Below are positions 1-5,953 of a stretch of 13,196 nucleotides of DNA, in pieces; within the stretch, counting starts at the first letter, position 1, and every line of letters starts with the position of its first letter. The position numbers were made by a program, and so were the translations under genes. The notes under the pieces are model-generated. The model searched no databases. It was given only the letters and a program-made list of their open reading frames with translations, and was not told the DNA's origin. Source of the DNA: Bacillota bacterium (lineage in GTDB: Bacteria > Bacillota > Clostridia > Clostridiales > Clostridiaceae); NCBI GenBank assembly GCA_030706065.1, contig JAUZPH010000048.1, positions 1-13,196 of the forward strand, read 5' to 3'.

Positions 1-278
1 AAGGAGAACCATTGAAGGCCGTGGGAACTCATGCCTTTTAACTGTATTGCTGTTCCCTTTTCATTACAAAGCTTGCCTCCGGCTACTTTGAGTTGCCCAT
101 TTTTTTCAACGGCTGTTACGCTTTTCTGAGGAGGATTTGAAATTGTCTGAGGCGTTTTTGAATCGCCATTCCGTCCTTTCAATGTGTAAATACATAAAAA
201 TGATGCCAGTAGAAGCAGACAGACTACTATCAGTATTTTCTTTGCCCCCAGCTTTTTTAAAAAAGATGCTATTTTCAT
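1..278 (-). CDS. GH5 endoglucanase, N-terminal part (runs off left edge)
   Basis: Only the first 92 residues are in the window. The ATG at 278-276 follows a strong ribosome site (GGGAGGGT) on the minus strand. Residues 1-14 are basic (KK at 8-9 and 13-14). Residues 15-31 are a hydrophobic stretch, so the protein is exported or anchored in the membrane; C29 is preceded by L, which is a poor lipobox. A Pro/Ser/Thr-rich linker follows at about 36-57. From about residue 59 the sequence reads like the start of a GH5 subfamily 2 cellulase: a G-L-V-GG-L-N-G pattern and then GMSSHGLQWFS (about 82-92), a signature of Bacillus and clostridial endoglucanases that hydrolyse beta-1,4-glucan. The catalytic glutamates, and any dockerin or carbohydrate-binding module, lie outside the window. 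A terminator at 492-531 separates it from infC. The family call is confident; exact substrate and full length are unknown. Confidence 0.87.
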   Translation of the reverse strand, partial: MKIASFLKKLGAKKILIVVCLLLLASFLCIYTLKGRNGDSKTPQTISNPPQKSVTAVEKNGQLKVAGGKLCNEKGTAIQLKGMSSHGLQWFS

Positions 279-491
279 TTGTACACCCTCCCTTACTTTT
301 GCAGCGCAGAAATCCATCCAGAACGACATTTCAGAATACTCAATACTTTTAAGGCATATCTTGCAGTTCCAGACTTATGTAACCGTGCTCATATGTATAT
401 TTTATACTAACCTACTTTAAAATTCCACATCTTTCTCATTCAGCTTTGTAAATAATATCTATTGTTCCCCTAAGACTTTTTTCCAAGACAA

Positions 492-531
492 AATTAAAAA
501 CAGGATAGGGAAATCTCTTACCCAATCCTGT
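492..531 (-). terminator. Rho-independent terminator after infC
   Basis: On the minus strand, 11-nt arms ACAGGATTGGG and CCCTATCCTGT (one internal T-T mismatch) enclose a 10-nt loop and are followed by TTTTTAATTTT. It lies 40 bp past the infC stop codon, so infC is probably the last gene of its transcript and is not followed by rpmI-rplT. Confidence 0.85.
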
Positions 532-570
532 AATATTAAATACTCTTAATTCCTTCAATTTAAAGGTTTC

Positions 571-1074
571 TTACTTTTTAGGTGCCAAAACCATGAACAT
601 GTTCTTGCCCTCCAATTGGGCAGACTTCTCAATTACTCCAAAACCGTCGAGTTTCAACAGGAAGGACTCAAAGACCTTGTTTCCGTTGCTGGTATAATTA
701 TTCTGCCTCCCTTTGAATCTGATGGACACTTTCACTTTATCGCCATCGGATAAGAACCTTATAGCATTGTTGGCCTTAATAGTTATATCATGATCTTCAA
801 TAGTAGCACTAAGCCGTACTTCCTTTATATCTACGACCTTTTGGTTTTTCCTTGCCTCTTTCTGCTTTTTGGCCTGCTCATACAAGAATTTGTTGTAGTC
901 CATTATTCTGCAAACAGGCGGAACAGCGTTAGGCGAGATCATTACCAGATCCAGTTCTTTTTCCCTTGCCATCTCCAGTGCTTCCCTGGTACTCATTATC
1001 CTGCTTTCTTCACCGGCAGCCAGTCTAATTTCCTTTTCTCTGATATTTTCGTTTATACTTACCCCTTTATTAAT
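571..1074 (-). CDS. infC: Translation initiation factor IF-3
   Basis: IF3 binds the 30S subunit, blocks premature 50S joining and checks the start codon-initiator tRNA match. The protein is 167 residues with the two-domain layout: an N-domain with a VSINENIREKEIRL start, then IMSTREAL, and PPVCRIMDYNKFLYEQ; a Lys-rich linker; and a C-domain with a KEVRLS-like start, HDI, DGDKVKVSIRFKGR and the terminal MVLAPKK. The segment after FKGR (NNYTSNG) differs from the usual EMAHxxxG-type sequence, so this is a diverged copy. I place the start at ATT (1074-1072): GGAGGTG sits 6 nt before it, whereas the GTG at 1083-1081 lies inside that Shine-Dalgarno. AUU or similar rare starts are a known feature of infC used for autoregulation. 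The usual downstream rpmI and rplT are absent, and a terminator follows the gene. It may be a second infC paralogue of the genome. Confidence 0.93.
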   Translation of the reverse strand: MNKGVSINENIREKEIRLAAGEESRIMSTREALEMAREKELDLVMISPNAVPPVCRIMDYNKFLYEQAKKQKEARKNQKVVDIKEVRLSATIEDHDITIKANNAIRFLSDGDKVKVSIRFKGRQNNYTSNGNKVFESFLLKLDGFGVIEKSAQLEGKNMFMVLAPKK

Positions 1075-1087
1075 ATTTAACACCTCC
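1072..1087 (-). promoter_or_regulatory. infC ribosome-binding site with ATT start
   Basis: On the minus strand GGAGGTG (1087-1081) is a 7-nt match to the 16S rRNA 3' end. TTAAAT follows, then ATT in frame. The alternative GTG start is part of the Shine-Dalgarno itself and so has no spacing. The next in-frame ATG lies deep in the conserved N-domain. This arrangement decides the start and fits IF3 discriminating against its own start codon. Confidence 0.75.
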
Positions 1088-1125
1088 AGATTTTACTATA
1101 ACTTAAGTACATTATAGCATCTTTA

Positions 1126-1154
1126 ATGATATCATTTTCAGACAATTATTGCAA
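1126..1154 (-). promoter_or_regulatory. Putative sigma-A promoter for infC
   Basis: On the minus strand TTGCAA (1154-1149), a 17-bp spacer and TATCAT (1131-1126) lie about 50 bp upstream of the infC start. A second candidate -10, the extended form TGCTATAAT ending at 1111, lies just downstream without a good -35. Either would give a short leader. Chance AT-rich matches are possible. Confidence 0.5.
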
Positions 1155-1210
1155 GAAGCAGTTTCATTTTCTCTTTTCCCGATATATATTCCATACAGCA
1201 AACCTGCAGT

Positions 1211-1337
1211 TAAAACTAAAAACCACCTTTATCACTGCGGCTTTATCTTTACATTATTAACCACGGAAATGTACGGCAAAGTCGGACATCTACTTGGAAA
1301 ATAATAAAGATTAAAGTCCTACAGCGGTAAAGGTGGT
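1211..1337 (-). terminator. Long palindrome with T-tract, probable csp terminator or repeat
   Basis: The outer arms on the minus strand (ACCACCTTTACCGCTG and CAGTGATAAAGGTGGT) pair over about 16 positions with one mismatch and one wobble. Pairing continues inward (CTTTAATCTTTA with TAAAGATAAAG), giving one imperfect hairpin of about 116 nt with an apical loop near 1274-1280. The 3' arm is followed by TTTTTAGTTTT. It lies just after the cold-shock gene, so termination is the simplest role, but the hairpin is far longer than a normal terminator. It lies upstream of the predicted infC promoter, so it is probably not an infC leader. It could also be a short palindromic mobile repeat. Confidence 0.5.
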
Positions 1338-1385
1338 ATAACATCATCAGCTAATGTATTGTAAATACAAATATAACTGTGGTGT

Positions 1386-1589
1386 TTATAGCTTTACAAC
1401 ATTGCTGGCTTGCAAGCCTCTTGGGCCTTTTTCAACATCAAATTGAACCTGCTGACCTTCATCCAAGCTCTTTCTTCCGGCTCCGCCCTGAATAGCAGAG
1501 TAATGAACAAAGACATCGTCTTCCCCTGGAACTTCGATAAATCCAAAGCCCTTTTCAGAATTAAACCATTTTACTGTTCCTGTTTTCAT
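1386..1589 (-). CDS. csp: Cold-shock domain protein (CspA family)
   Basis: The product is a 67-residue single cold-shock domain, the normal length for this family. It binds single-stranded RNA and DNA and is thought to melt RNA structure during cold shock and growth transitions. RNP1 is KGFGFI (13-18) and RNP2 is VFVHY (26-30). The N-terminal MKTGTVKWFNSEKGFGFIEV and the GPRGLQASNV end are typical. The ATG at 1589-1587 has a strong GGAGG 7 nt upstream. An extended -10 promoter lies about 80 bp upstream, leaving an untranslated leader of roughly 65 nt. Its neighbours on the same strand are a DEAD-box helicase and IF3, both linked to cold adaptation in other bacteria. The paralogue letter cannot be assigned. 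Confidence 0.96.
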   Translation of the reverse strand: MKTGTVKWFNSEKGFGFIEVPGEDDVFVHYSAIQGGAGRKSLDEGQQVQFDVEKGPRGLQASNVVKL

Positions 1590-1663
1590 TTATTAACCTC
1601 CATAGGATAAAACCTGTTCCTGCTGGCAGAATTTTTACCAACAAAGTTTTATCTGCATCATAT

Positions 1664-1672
1664 ATTATACCA
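1664..1672 (-). promoter_or_regulatory. Extended -10 promoter element for the cold-shock gene
   Basis: TGGTATAAT on the minus strand is a perfect TATAAT with the TGn extension. No good -35 is visible at 16-18 bp, which an extended -10 can tolerate. The predicted transcript would carry a leader of about 65 nt before the csp start codon. Confidence 0.55.
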
Positions 1673-1710
1673 CTAATTATCAAAAATTTTCACAAATTCA
1701 AAAATAAATT

Positions 1711-1813
1711 TATATAGAACCCAAAAAGTCTAATACATTCTGCTCTCGCAAAAATCCGTGAAGATTGGATATTTTGCTCGGCATAATGTAAGACTTTTAA
1801 TGGATTCTATATA
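1711..1813 (+). repeat. Palindromic element C (KTGAAGMTT-loop family)
   Basis: The 103-bp element folds on itself. The outer arms are TATATAGAA and TTCTATATA, followed inward by AAAGTCT with AGACTTT, ACATT..TGC with GCA..ATGT, and GCAAAA with TTTTGC. The apical stem is ATCC/GGAT around the loop GTGAAGATT (1758-1766), with an unpaired A on the 3' side (1771). The outer arms differ from those of elements A and B, but the apical core is shared. It abuts element A. There is no T-tract and no coding potential. Confidence 0.7.
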
Positions 1814-1815
1814 TA

Positions 1816-1912
1816 GATGTGTGAGTTTATGTTTGAATTTATCACCTCCGAAAAATCGTTGAAGATTCGATATTTTCTACGGTGAATTTGTTAATGTTTA
1901 AACTCACACATC
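1816..1912 (+). repeat. Palindromic element A (KTGAAGMTT-loop family)
   Basis: The 97-bp element has perfect 14-bp ends, GATGTGTGAGTTTA and TAAACTCACACATC. Inner pairing is CACC/GGTG, AAAA/TTTT and ATCG/CGAT around the loop TTGAAGATT (1859-1867), with an unpaired A at 1872. Its right end is 5 bp from the helicase stop codon. Over its whole length it is more than 80% identical to the reverse complement of element B at 5813-5908. No uridine tract follows it in either direction, so it is not a standard terminator. Confidence 0.8.
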
Positions 1913-1917
1913 TTTAG

Positions 1918-3492
1918 TTAATGCCTTGCCTTCTCGGAAACCTCGATATTGACTTTTCTCCCTCCAATCTTCTTGCCTTTACAGTACTTTAATACCGCGC
2001 CTGCTGCCCGTTCCGTTACGTTGATAAAGGAGAATTTCTCCAGTATGTCAATATCTCCTACATCTTCTCTGTTCACCTCTGCATTTTCATTCAGGAATTG
2101 GAGCAGTGCTTTAGGGTTAAGCCTATCCATACGTCCAACATTTATGAAGAGCCTTGTATAACCGCCTTCACCTCCAAGAGCGTTCTCTGTATAGTCAAAG
2201 CTTACTTCCTTGCTGTACACCATATTCATCAAGGCTGCCGACACTTCTATCAAATTGAACTCCTCATCAAGCTCCGTCACCAGAGGTATAAATTTTTTAT
2301 ACTCTTCACTTTCCAGAGTTTCCTTTACTCTGGAAAGCATGCTTTTATACTTCGATGTAAATATTTCATCAACAGTAGGTAATTCCCTTCTTTTAATTCT
2401 GCTCTTTGTTACCTTTTCAATATGCTTCAGGGTGCTGTATTCCCTTCCGGTGACAAGGGTATATGCAATTCCTTCCCTATTTGCCCTCCCTGTCCTTCCT
2501 ATCCTATGAACATAGGATTCCACATCCTGAGGAAGGTCGTAGTTTATGACATGGGATACATTTTCTACATCTATACCTCTTGCAGCAACATCGGTGGCAA
2601 TAAGGAATTCCAGGTTTCCTTCCTTGAACTTCTTCAAGGTATTGATTCTGGCATTCTGATTCATGTCTCCATGCATGCCGTCAGCACTGTATCCGCGGCT
2701 CTGAAGCCCTTCCACCAGTTCATCCACGCCCCTTTTGGTCTTACAGAATATGATGGCGGAGGAGGGTTCATCCACATCCAGAATTCTGCAAAGGGATTCA
2801 AACCTATCCTTGTTTTTAACTTCATAGTAATACTGTTCAACAGTGGACACAGTCATGGTATTCTTCAAAATCGCTATATGCTTCGTGTCAGGCTTCATAT
2901 ACCTCTTGGACAGCCTCTTTATCTCATCCGGCATGGTGGCAGAGAAAAGCATGGTCTGCCGTTCCTTGCTGCAGCTGTTTATTATCTCCTCGATGTCGTC
3001 AATAAACCCCATATTGAGCATCTCATCCGCCTCATCCAGAACAAGAAATTCTATCTCGCCAAGGTCAATAACCTTTCTCGCCATGAGATCAAGAACTCTT
3101 CCAGGCGTTCCAACAATGATATCTATACCTTTTCGCAGCGCAGAAATCTGCCTTTCAATAGGCTGGCCTCCATATACCGGAAGAAGCCTTACACTTGAGA
3201 ACTTTGCAATACGGTTTAATTCATCATTAACCTGGATTGCCAGTTCCCTTGTGGGAGTAAGAATTATGCTGTTAATCTTTCCGTCAGCCCTCTTTATCCT
3301 GCTTAAAATCGGAGCACCGAAGGCCAGGGTTTTACCGGTTCCCGTCTGCGCCTGGCCTATGGCATCGTAGCCCTCCAAAAGCACAGGAATGACCTCCGCC
3401 TGAATCCTGGAAGGTTCCTCAAAGCCCATATTCTCTATTGCCTTAAGTACATTTTCATTTAGTCCCAATTCGTCAAACCGCTTGCTATCCAT
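1918..3492 (-). CDS. deaD: DEAD-box ATP-dependent RNA helicase with DbpA-type RNA-binding domain
   Basis: The 524-residue protein unwinds RNA duplexes using ATP. Visible motifs are the Q-motif region (GFEEPSRIQ, 23-31), Walker A AQTGTGKT (48-55), PTRELAIQ (80-87), TPGR (129-132), DEAD (153-156), SAT (184-186), ARGID (304-308) and HRIGRTGR (329-336). A helical stretch at about 380-435 resembles the DeaD/CsdA middle region. Residues 445-517 form a DbpA-type RRM-like domain (TRLFINVGR..., KFSFINV, GKKIGGRKVNIEV), which in relatives targets large-subunit rRNA. Likely roles are ribosome assembly and cold adaptation. I use the ATG at 3492-3490, which has AGAGGG 7 nt upstream, instead of an in-frame TTG at 3510. 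The gene lies upstream of csp and infC on the same strand. Whether it is orthologous to DeaD/CsdA or to DbpA/YxiN is uncertain. Confidence 0.95.
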   Translation of the reverse strand: MDSKRFDELGLNENVLKAIENMGFEEPSRIQAEVIPVLLEGYDAIGQAQTGTGKTLAFGAPILSRIKRADGKINSIILTPTRELAIQVNDELNRIAKFSSVRLLPVYGGQPIERQISALRKGIDIIVGTPGRVLDLMARKVIDLGEIEFLVLDEADEMLNMGFIDDIEEIINSCSKERQTMLFSATMPDEIKRLSKRYMKPDTKHIAILKNTMTVSTVEQYYYEVKNKDRFESLCRILDVDEPSSAIIFCKTKRGVDELVEGLQSRGYSADGMHGDMNQNARINTLKKFKEGNLEFLIATDVAARGIDVENVSHVINYDLPQDVESYVHRIGRTGRANREGIAYTLVTGREYSTLKHIEKVTKSRIKRRELPTVDEIFTSKYKSMLSRVKETLESEEYKKFIPLVTELDEEFNLIEVSAALMNMVYSKEVSFDYTENALGGEGGYTRLFINVGRMDRLNPKALLQFLNENAEVNREDVGDIDILEKFSFINVTERAAGAVLKYCKGKKIGGRKVNIEVSEKARH

Positions 3493-3561
3493 ATGTATTC
3501 CCTCTTTCAAAGATTTTTTTCCTACTGCCTATAGTATTTGTAGTTTAAGAATTTTAATTAT

Positions 3562-3602
3562 ATATTTTTAAAAGAAATATCCTGCAGCAGCCGCTGCGGG
3601 AT
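3562..3602 (-). terminator. Rho-independent terminator after the GltD-like gene
   Basis: On the minus strand the arms ATCCCGCAGC and GCTGCAGGAT (one C-A mismatch) enclose the loop GGCT and are followed by ATTTCTTTT. It begins 10 bp past the stop codon at 3612 and separates this gene from the helicase transcript. Confidence 0.8.
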
Positions 3603-3611
3603 AAAAAATCA

Positions 3612-4856
3612 TTATAAATTATATTTTTTGCAGACATATTCGTCCATGGCCTGAGCCACTATCTTTGATACCCTCACTGCCTCAACTACAGTTTTGGCAC
3701 CTGTTACAACATCACCTGAAGCAAAAACGCCCTCGCGGGTGGTCAGTCCAAACTCATCCGTTGCTACTAATCCCCGCTCTGTAACATTTATTCCGTTGGT
3801 GGTGGAGACGATATTTGTCCTTGGCCCCTGTCCGGAGGCTACTATTATAGAATCCGCCGGAAACAGTTCCTCCGAATTCTCTATAGGAGTTACTCGGTCC
3901 CTCTGACCCTCTTCCTTAATTACTTCTGTCTTTACACAGATTATACCCTCATCTGTTATTTCCACCGGAGACTTGTAGTGTTCAAACTTGACACCGTCAA
4001 TCTTCGCATACTCAACCTCAACCTTATCCGCCTGAATATCTTCCGGGCCTCTTCTGGCCATTATATATGCTTCCTTGGCTTTGTGCCTCAGGGCTGTTCT
4101 GGCTACGTCCATGGCAACATTTCCTGCTCCAATTACACATACCCTCCTACCCAGATCATAGACCTCGGGATTCTTCAGATAATCAATGGCATAATGGACA
4201 TTTCCAAGGGATTCTCCCTTTATGCCCAGGGATTTTGATTTCCATACTCCCGTTCCGATAAATATAGCCTTGTAGCCATCCCTGAACAGGTCATCGATAG
4301 TTATATCCTGACCAATCAGTGTATTGGGCCTGATTTTTACTCCCATACTGATCAGTTTATCCTTAAGCTTTTCAAGGATATCCTTGTCCAGCCTGAAGCT
4401 CGGAATACCGTATCTCAAAACTCCGCCAATCTTGTCATGGGCTTCAAAAATGGTTATATCATAACCACGGGAAGCGAGGATTATGGCAATGGTTATTCCC
4501 GCCGGGCCGGAGCCTATTATTGCCGCCTTCTTATTCCTGTCCACCTCAGCACCGGAAGAAATAAAGTTCAGGTAGTAATCGGATATATAGTTCTCTATGG
4601 AACCAATCTGAACAGGATTTCCCTTTCTTCCGAGCACGCAGTGGCCCTGACATTGTTTTTCATGAGGACATACCAGTGAGCATACTACGGAAAGCGGATT
4701 ATTGTTAAACAGCTTCTCACCGGCATCAATTATATTTCCATCCAATAACAGCTTAATCACTTCATTTACCGGAGTACTTACCGGACATCCTTCCTTGCAT
4801 AAGGGCCTTTTGCACTGAAGGCATCTTTTTGCCTCTTCTGCTATAAATTGCGCCAC
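3612..4856 (-). CDS. NAD(P)H-dependent FAD/iron-sulfur oxidoreductase, glutamate synthase small-subunit-like
   Basis: The 414-residue soluble flavoprotein resembles GltD, NfnB/SudA and the N-terminal part of dihydropyrimidine dehydrogenase. Eight cysteines in the N-domain (12, 15, 20, 24, 59, 63, 69, 73) fit ligands for two [4Fe-4S] clusters. The FAD site has GSGPAG (115-120) with E138 at the end of the second strand, then GGVLRYGIPSFRL (144-156). The pyridine-nucleotide site is VIGAGNVAMD (241-250). The C-terminal FAD motif is GDVVTGAKTVVEAV (381-394). It passes electrons between NAD(P)H and a partner. No GltB large subunit or other partner gene adjoins it, so the reaction cannot be fixed. 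It starts at GTG (4856-4854) with AGGAGG 7 nt upstream. It is shorter than typical GltD (about 460-490 residues). It has its own promoter and terminator, so it is probably monocistronic. Confidence 0.88.
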   Translation of the reverse strand: MAQFIAEEAKRCLQCKRPLCKEGCPVSTPVNEVIKLLLDGNIIDAGEKLFNNNPLSVVCSLVCPHEKQCQGHCVLGRKGNPVQIGSIENYISDYYLNFISSGAEVDRNKKAAIIGSGPAGITIAIILASRGYDITIFEAHDKIGGVLRYGIPSFRLDKDILEKLKDKLISMGVKIRPNTLIGQDITIDDLFRDGYKAIFIGTGVWKSKSLGIKGESLGNVHYAIDYLKNPEVYDLGRRVCVIGAGNVAMDVARTALRHKAKEAYIMARRGPEDIQADKVEVEYAKIDGVKFEHYKSPVEITDEGIICVKTEVIKEEGQRDRVTPIENSEELFPADSIIVASGQGPRTNIVSTTNGINVTERGLVATDEFGLTTREGVFASGDVVTGAKTVVEAVRVSKIVAQAMDEYVCKKYNL

Positions 4857-4892
4857 TTTCTTTCCTCCTTTTCTTTTGTTCCAACCAAACTA

Positions 4893-4922
4893 ATTATAAT
4901 ATTACAGCATTATATACCTCAA
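4893..4922 (-). promoter_or_regulatory. Putative sigma-A promoter for the GltD-like gene
   Basis: On the minus strand TTGAGG (4922-4917), an 18-bp spacer and a perfect TATAAT (4898-4893) lie about 37 bp before the GTG start. It sits between the upstream terminator and the gene, as expected. The surrounding DNA is AT-rich and a second TATAAT lies close by. Confidence 0.5.
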
Positions 4923-4967
4923 TTCTGTAACCTTGGATACACTTCTACTTTTATCTAGGTTATTATA

Positions 4968-5002
4968 TCAAAAAAACAGCATCAGTCAAATAAACTGATG
5001 CT
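4968..5002 (-). terminator. Rho-independent terminator after the short-chain dehydrogenase
   Basis: On the minus strand the perfect 9-bp arms AGCATCAGT and ACTGATGCT enclose a 7-nt loop and are followed by GTTTTTTTG. It lies 16 bp beyond the stop codon at 5018. Confidence 0.88.
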
Positions 5003-5017
5003 ATTATCCACAACTTT

Positions 5018-5782
5018 CTATTTTTTGTAGACCACGCCTCCGGTAGCCTGATGGGTCGCAGTTACCGTTACTTCGCATATCTGAACATGTTCCGGTACAG
5101 AGGCTGCATATATTACAATATCCGCTATATCCTCTGCAGTGAGCGGCTTAATGCCCTTATACACGTTATCAGCCTTGTCTTTATCCCCATGGAACCGGAT
5201 GACACTGAAATTGGTTTCTACCATGCCGGGCTGGATATTAGTGACCCTGATGGGGGTATCGACAATATCCATCCTGAGTCCGTCACTGATGAACTTCACC
5301 GCTGCCTTGGTGGCGCAGTACACCGCTCCTCCGGGGTATGCAGCAACACCTGCCAGAGAACCCATATTTATAACGTGGCCTCTCTGATTTTTCATCATAG
5401 TCGGTACAACCCTTCTTGTCAGGTACAAAAGTCCTTTGATATTTGTATCAATCACTATATCAAAATCCTCAGGGTCGCTTTCCTGCACCTTGTCAAGTCC
5501 AAGTGCAAGTCCTGCATTGTTTACCAATATATCAATGTTTTTTAATTCCTCAGGGATAGAATTAAAAACATTATCAATAGCCTTTTTATCTCTTACATCC
5601 AACTCATATGTATAAACTCTTGCATTATAATCCTTTTCCAGTTGTGCTTTTAAAGCCTCAAGCTTTGCCATATTTCTCGCACTGAGCAGGAGAACCGCAC
5701 CCTCTGCAGCAAACCTTCTGGCTGAAGCCTCTCCGATTCCGCTGCTGGCACCGCTAATAAAAACCACTTTATCCTTTAACAT
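5018..5782 (-). CDS. Short-chain dehydrogenase/reductase, YdfG-like
   Basis: The protein is a 254-residue classical SDR with a Rossmann fold that uses NAD(P) to oxidise or reduce a small hydroxy or keto compound. Visible are the cofactor loop SGASSGIG (10-17), R36 after the second strand (consistent with an NADP preference), NNAG (88-91), N114, the catalytic S142 (NMGSLAG), Y155 and K159 (YCATK). The segment PGMVETNFSVIRFHGDKDKA and the LTAEDIADIV and PEHV motifs match the YdfG group (NADP-dependent 3-hydroxy acid/serine dehydrogenases). The real substrate cannot be read from sequence. I choose the ATG at 5782-5780: GAGGTG lies 6 nt upstream, and the in-frame GTG at 5791 is inside that ribosome site. 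The next upstream gene on the same strand encodes a PD40 protein, with palindromic element B between them. Confidence 0.92.
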   Translation of the reverse strand: MLKDKVVFISGASSGIGEASARRFAAEGAVLLLSARNMAKLEALKAQLEKDYNARVYTYELDVRDKKAIDNVFNSIPEELKNIDILVNNAGLALGLDKVQESDPEDFDIVIDTNIKGLLYLTRRVVPTMMKNQRGHVINMGSLAGVAAYPGGAVYCATKAAVKFISDGLRMDIVDTPIRVTNIQPGMVETNFSVIRFHGDKDKADNVYKGIKPLTAEDIADIVIYAASVPEHVQICEVTVTATHQATGGVVYKK

Positions 5783-5812
5783 TGCATACACCTCTTTCTG
5801 TTCGTCACTAAA

Positions 5813-5908
5813 GATGTGTGAATTTAAACATTAGCAAATTCACTTAGAAAATACCGAAGCTTCAACGGTCTTTTCCAAGTGATAAATTCAGTTATAAATT
5901 CACACATC
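5813..5908 (-). repeat. Palindromic element B (KTGAAGMTT-loop family, inverted copy)
   Basis: The 96-bp element has perfect 14-bp ends, GATGTGTGAATTTA and TAAATTCACACATC. Read on the minus strand it aligns with element A along its full length at over 80% identity. The apical stem is ACCG/CGGT around TTGAAGCTT. Relative to element A, paired bases change together: G-C to A-T in the outer stem, C-G to T-A in the middle stem, and T-A to C-G in the apical stem. It fills most of the gap between the PD40 gene and the dehydrogenase and has no T-tract. Confidence 0.8.
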
Positions 5909-5953
5909 TATTAAGTAAATTAGCATTTCGTTTTTTAGAAATATAAAGTTTTT

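Noticed and set aside
279..570. rpmI or rplT remnants downstream of infC
   Set aside because: No open frame with ribosomal protein L35 or L20 features exists here; a terminator and the GH5 upstream region occupy the space.
1222..1337. infC (L20-type) autoregulatory leader
   Set aside because: It lies upstream of the likely infC promoter at 1126-1154 and is followed by a T-tract in the position of a csp terminator. No specific leader motif was recognised.
1711..1912. Elements A and C as ordinary transcription terminators for the helicase
   Set aside because: No T-tract follows either hairpin on either strand, and A resembles B, which lies between different genes in the opposite orientation.
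2422..3198. 258-codon open frame on the plus strand
   Set aside because: It is antisense to the DEAD-box helicase core, whose motifs are all intact on the minus strand; it has no family motif and no good ribosome site.
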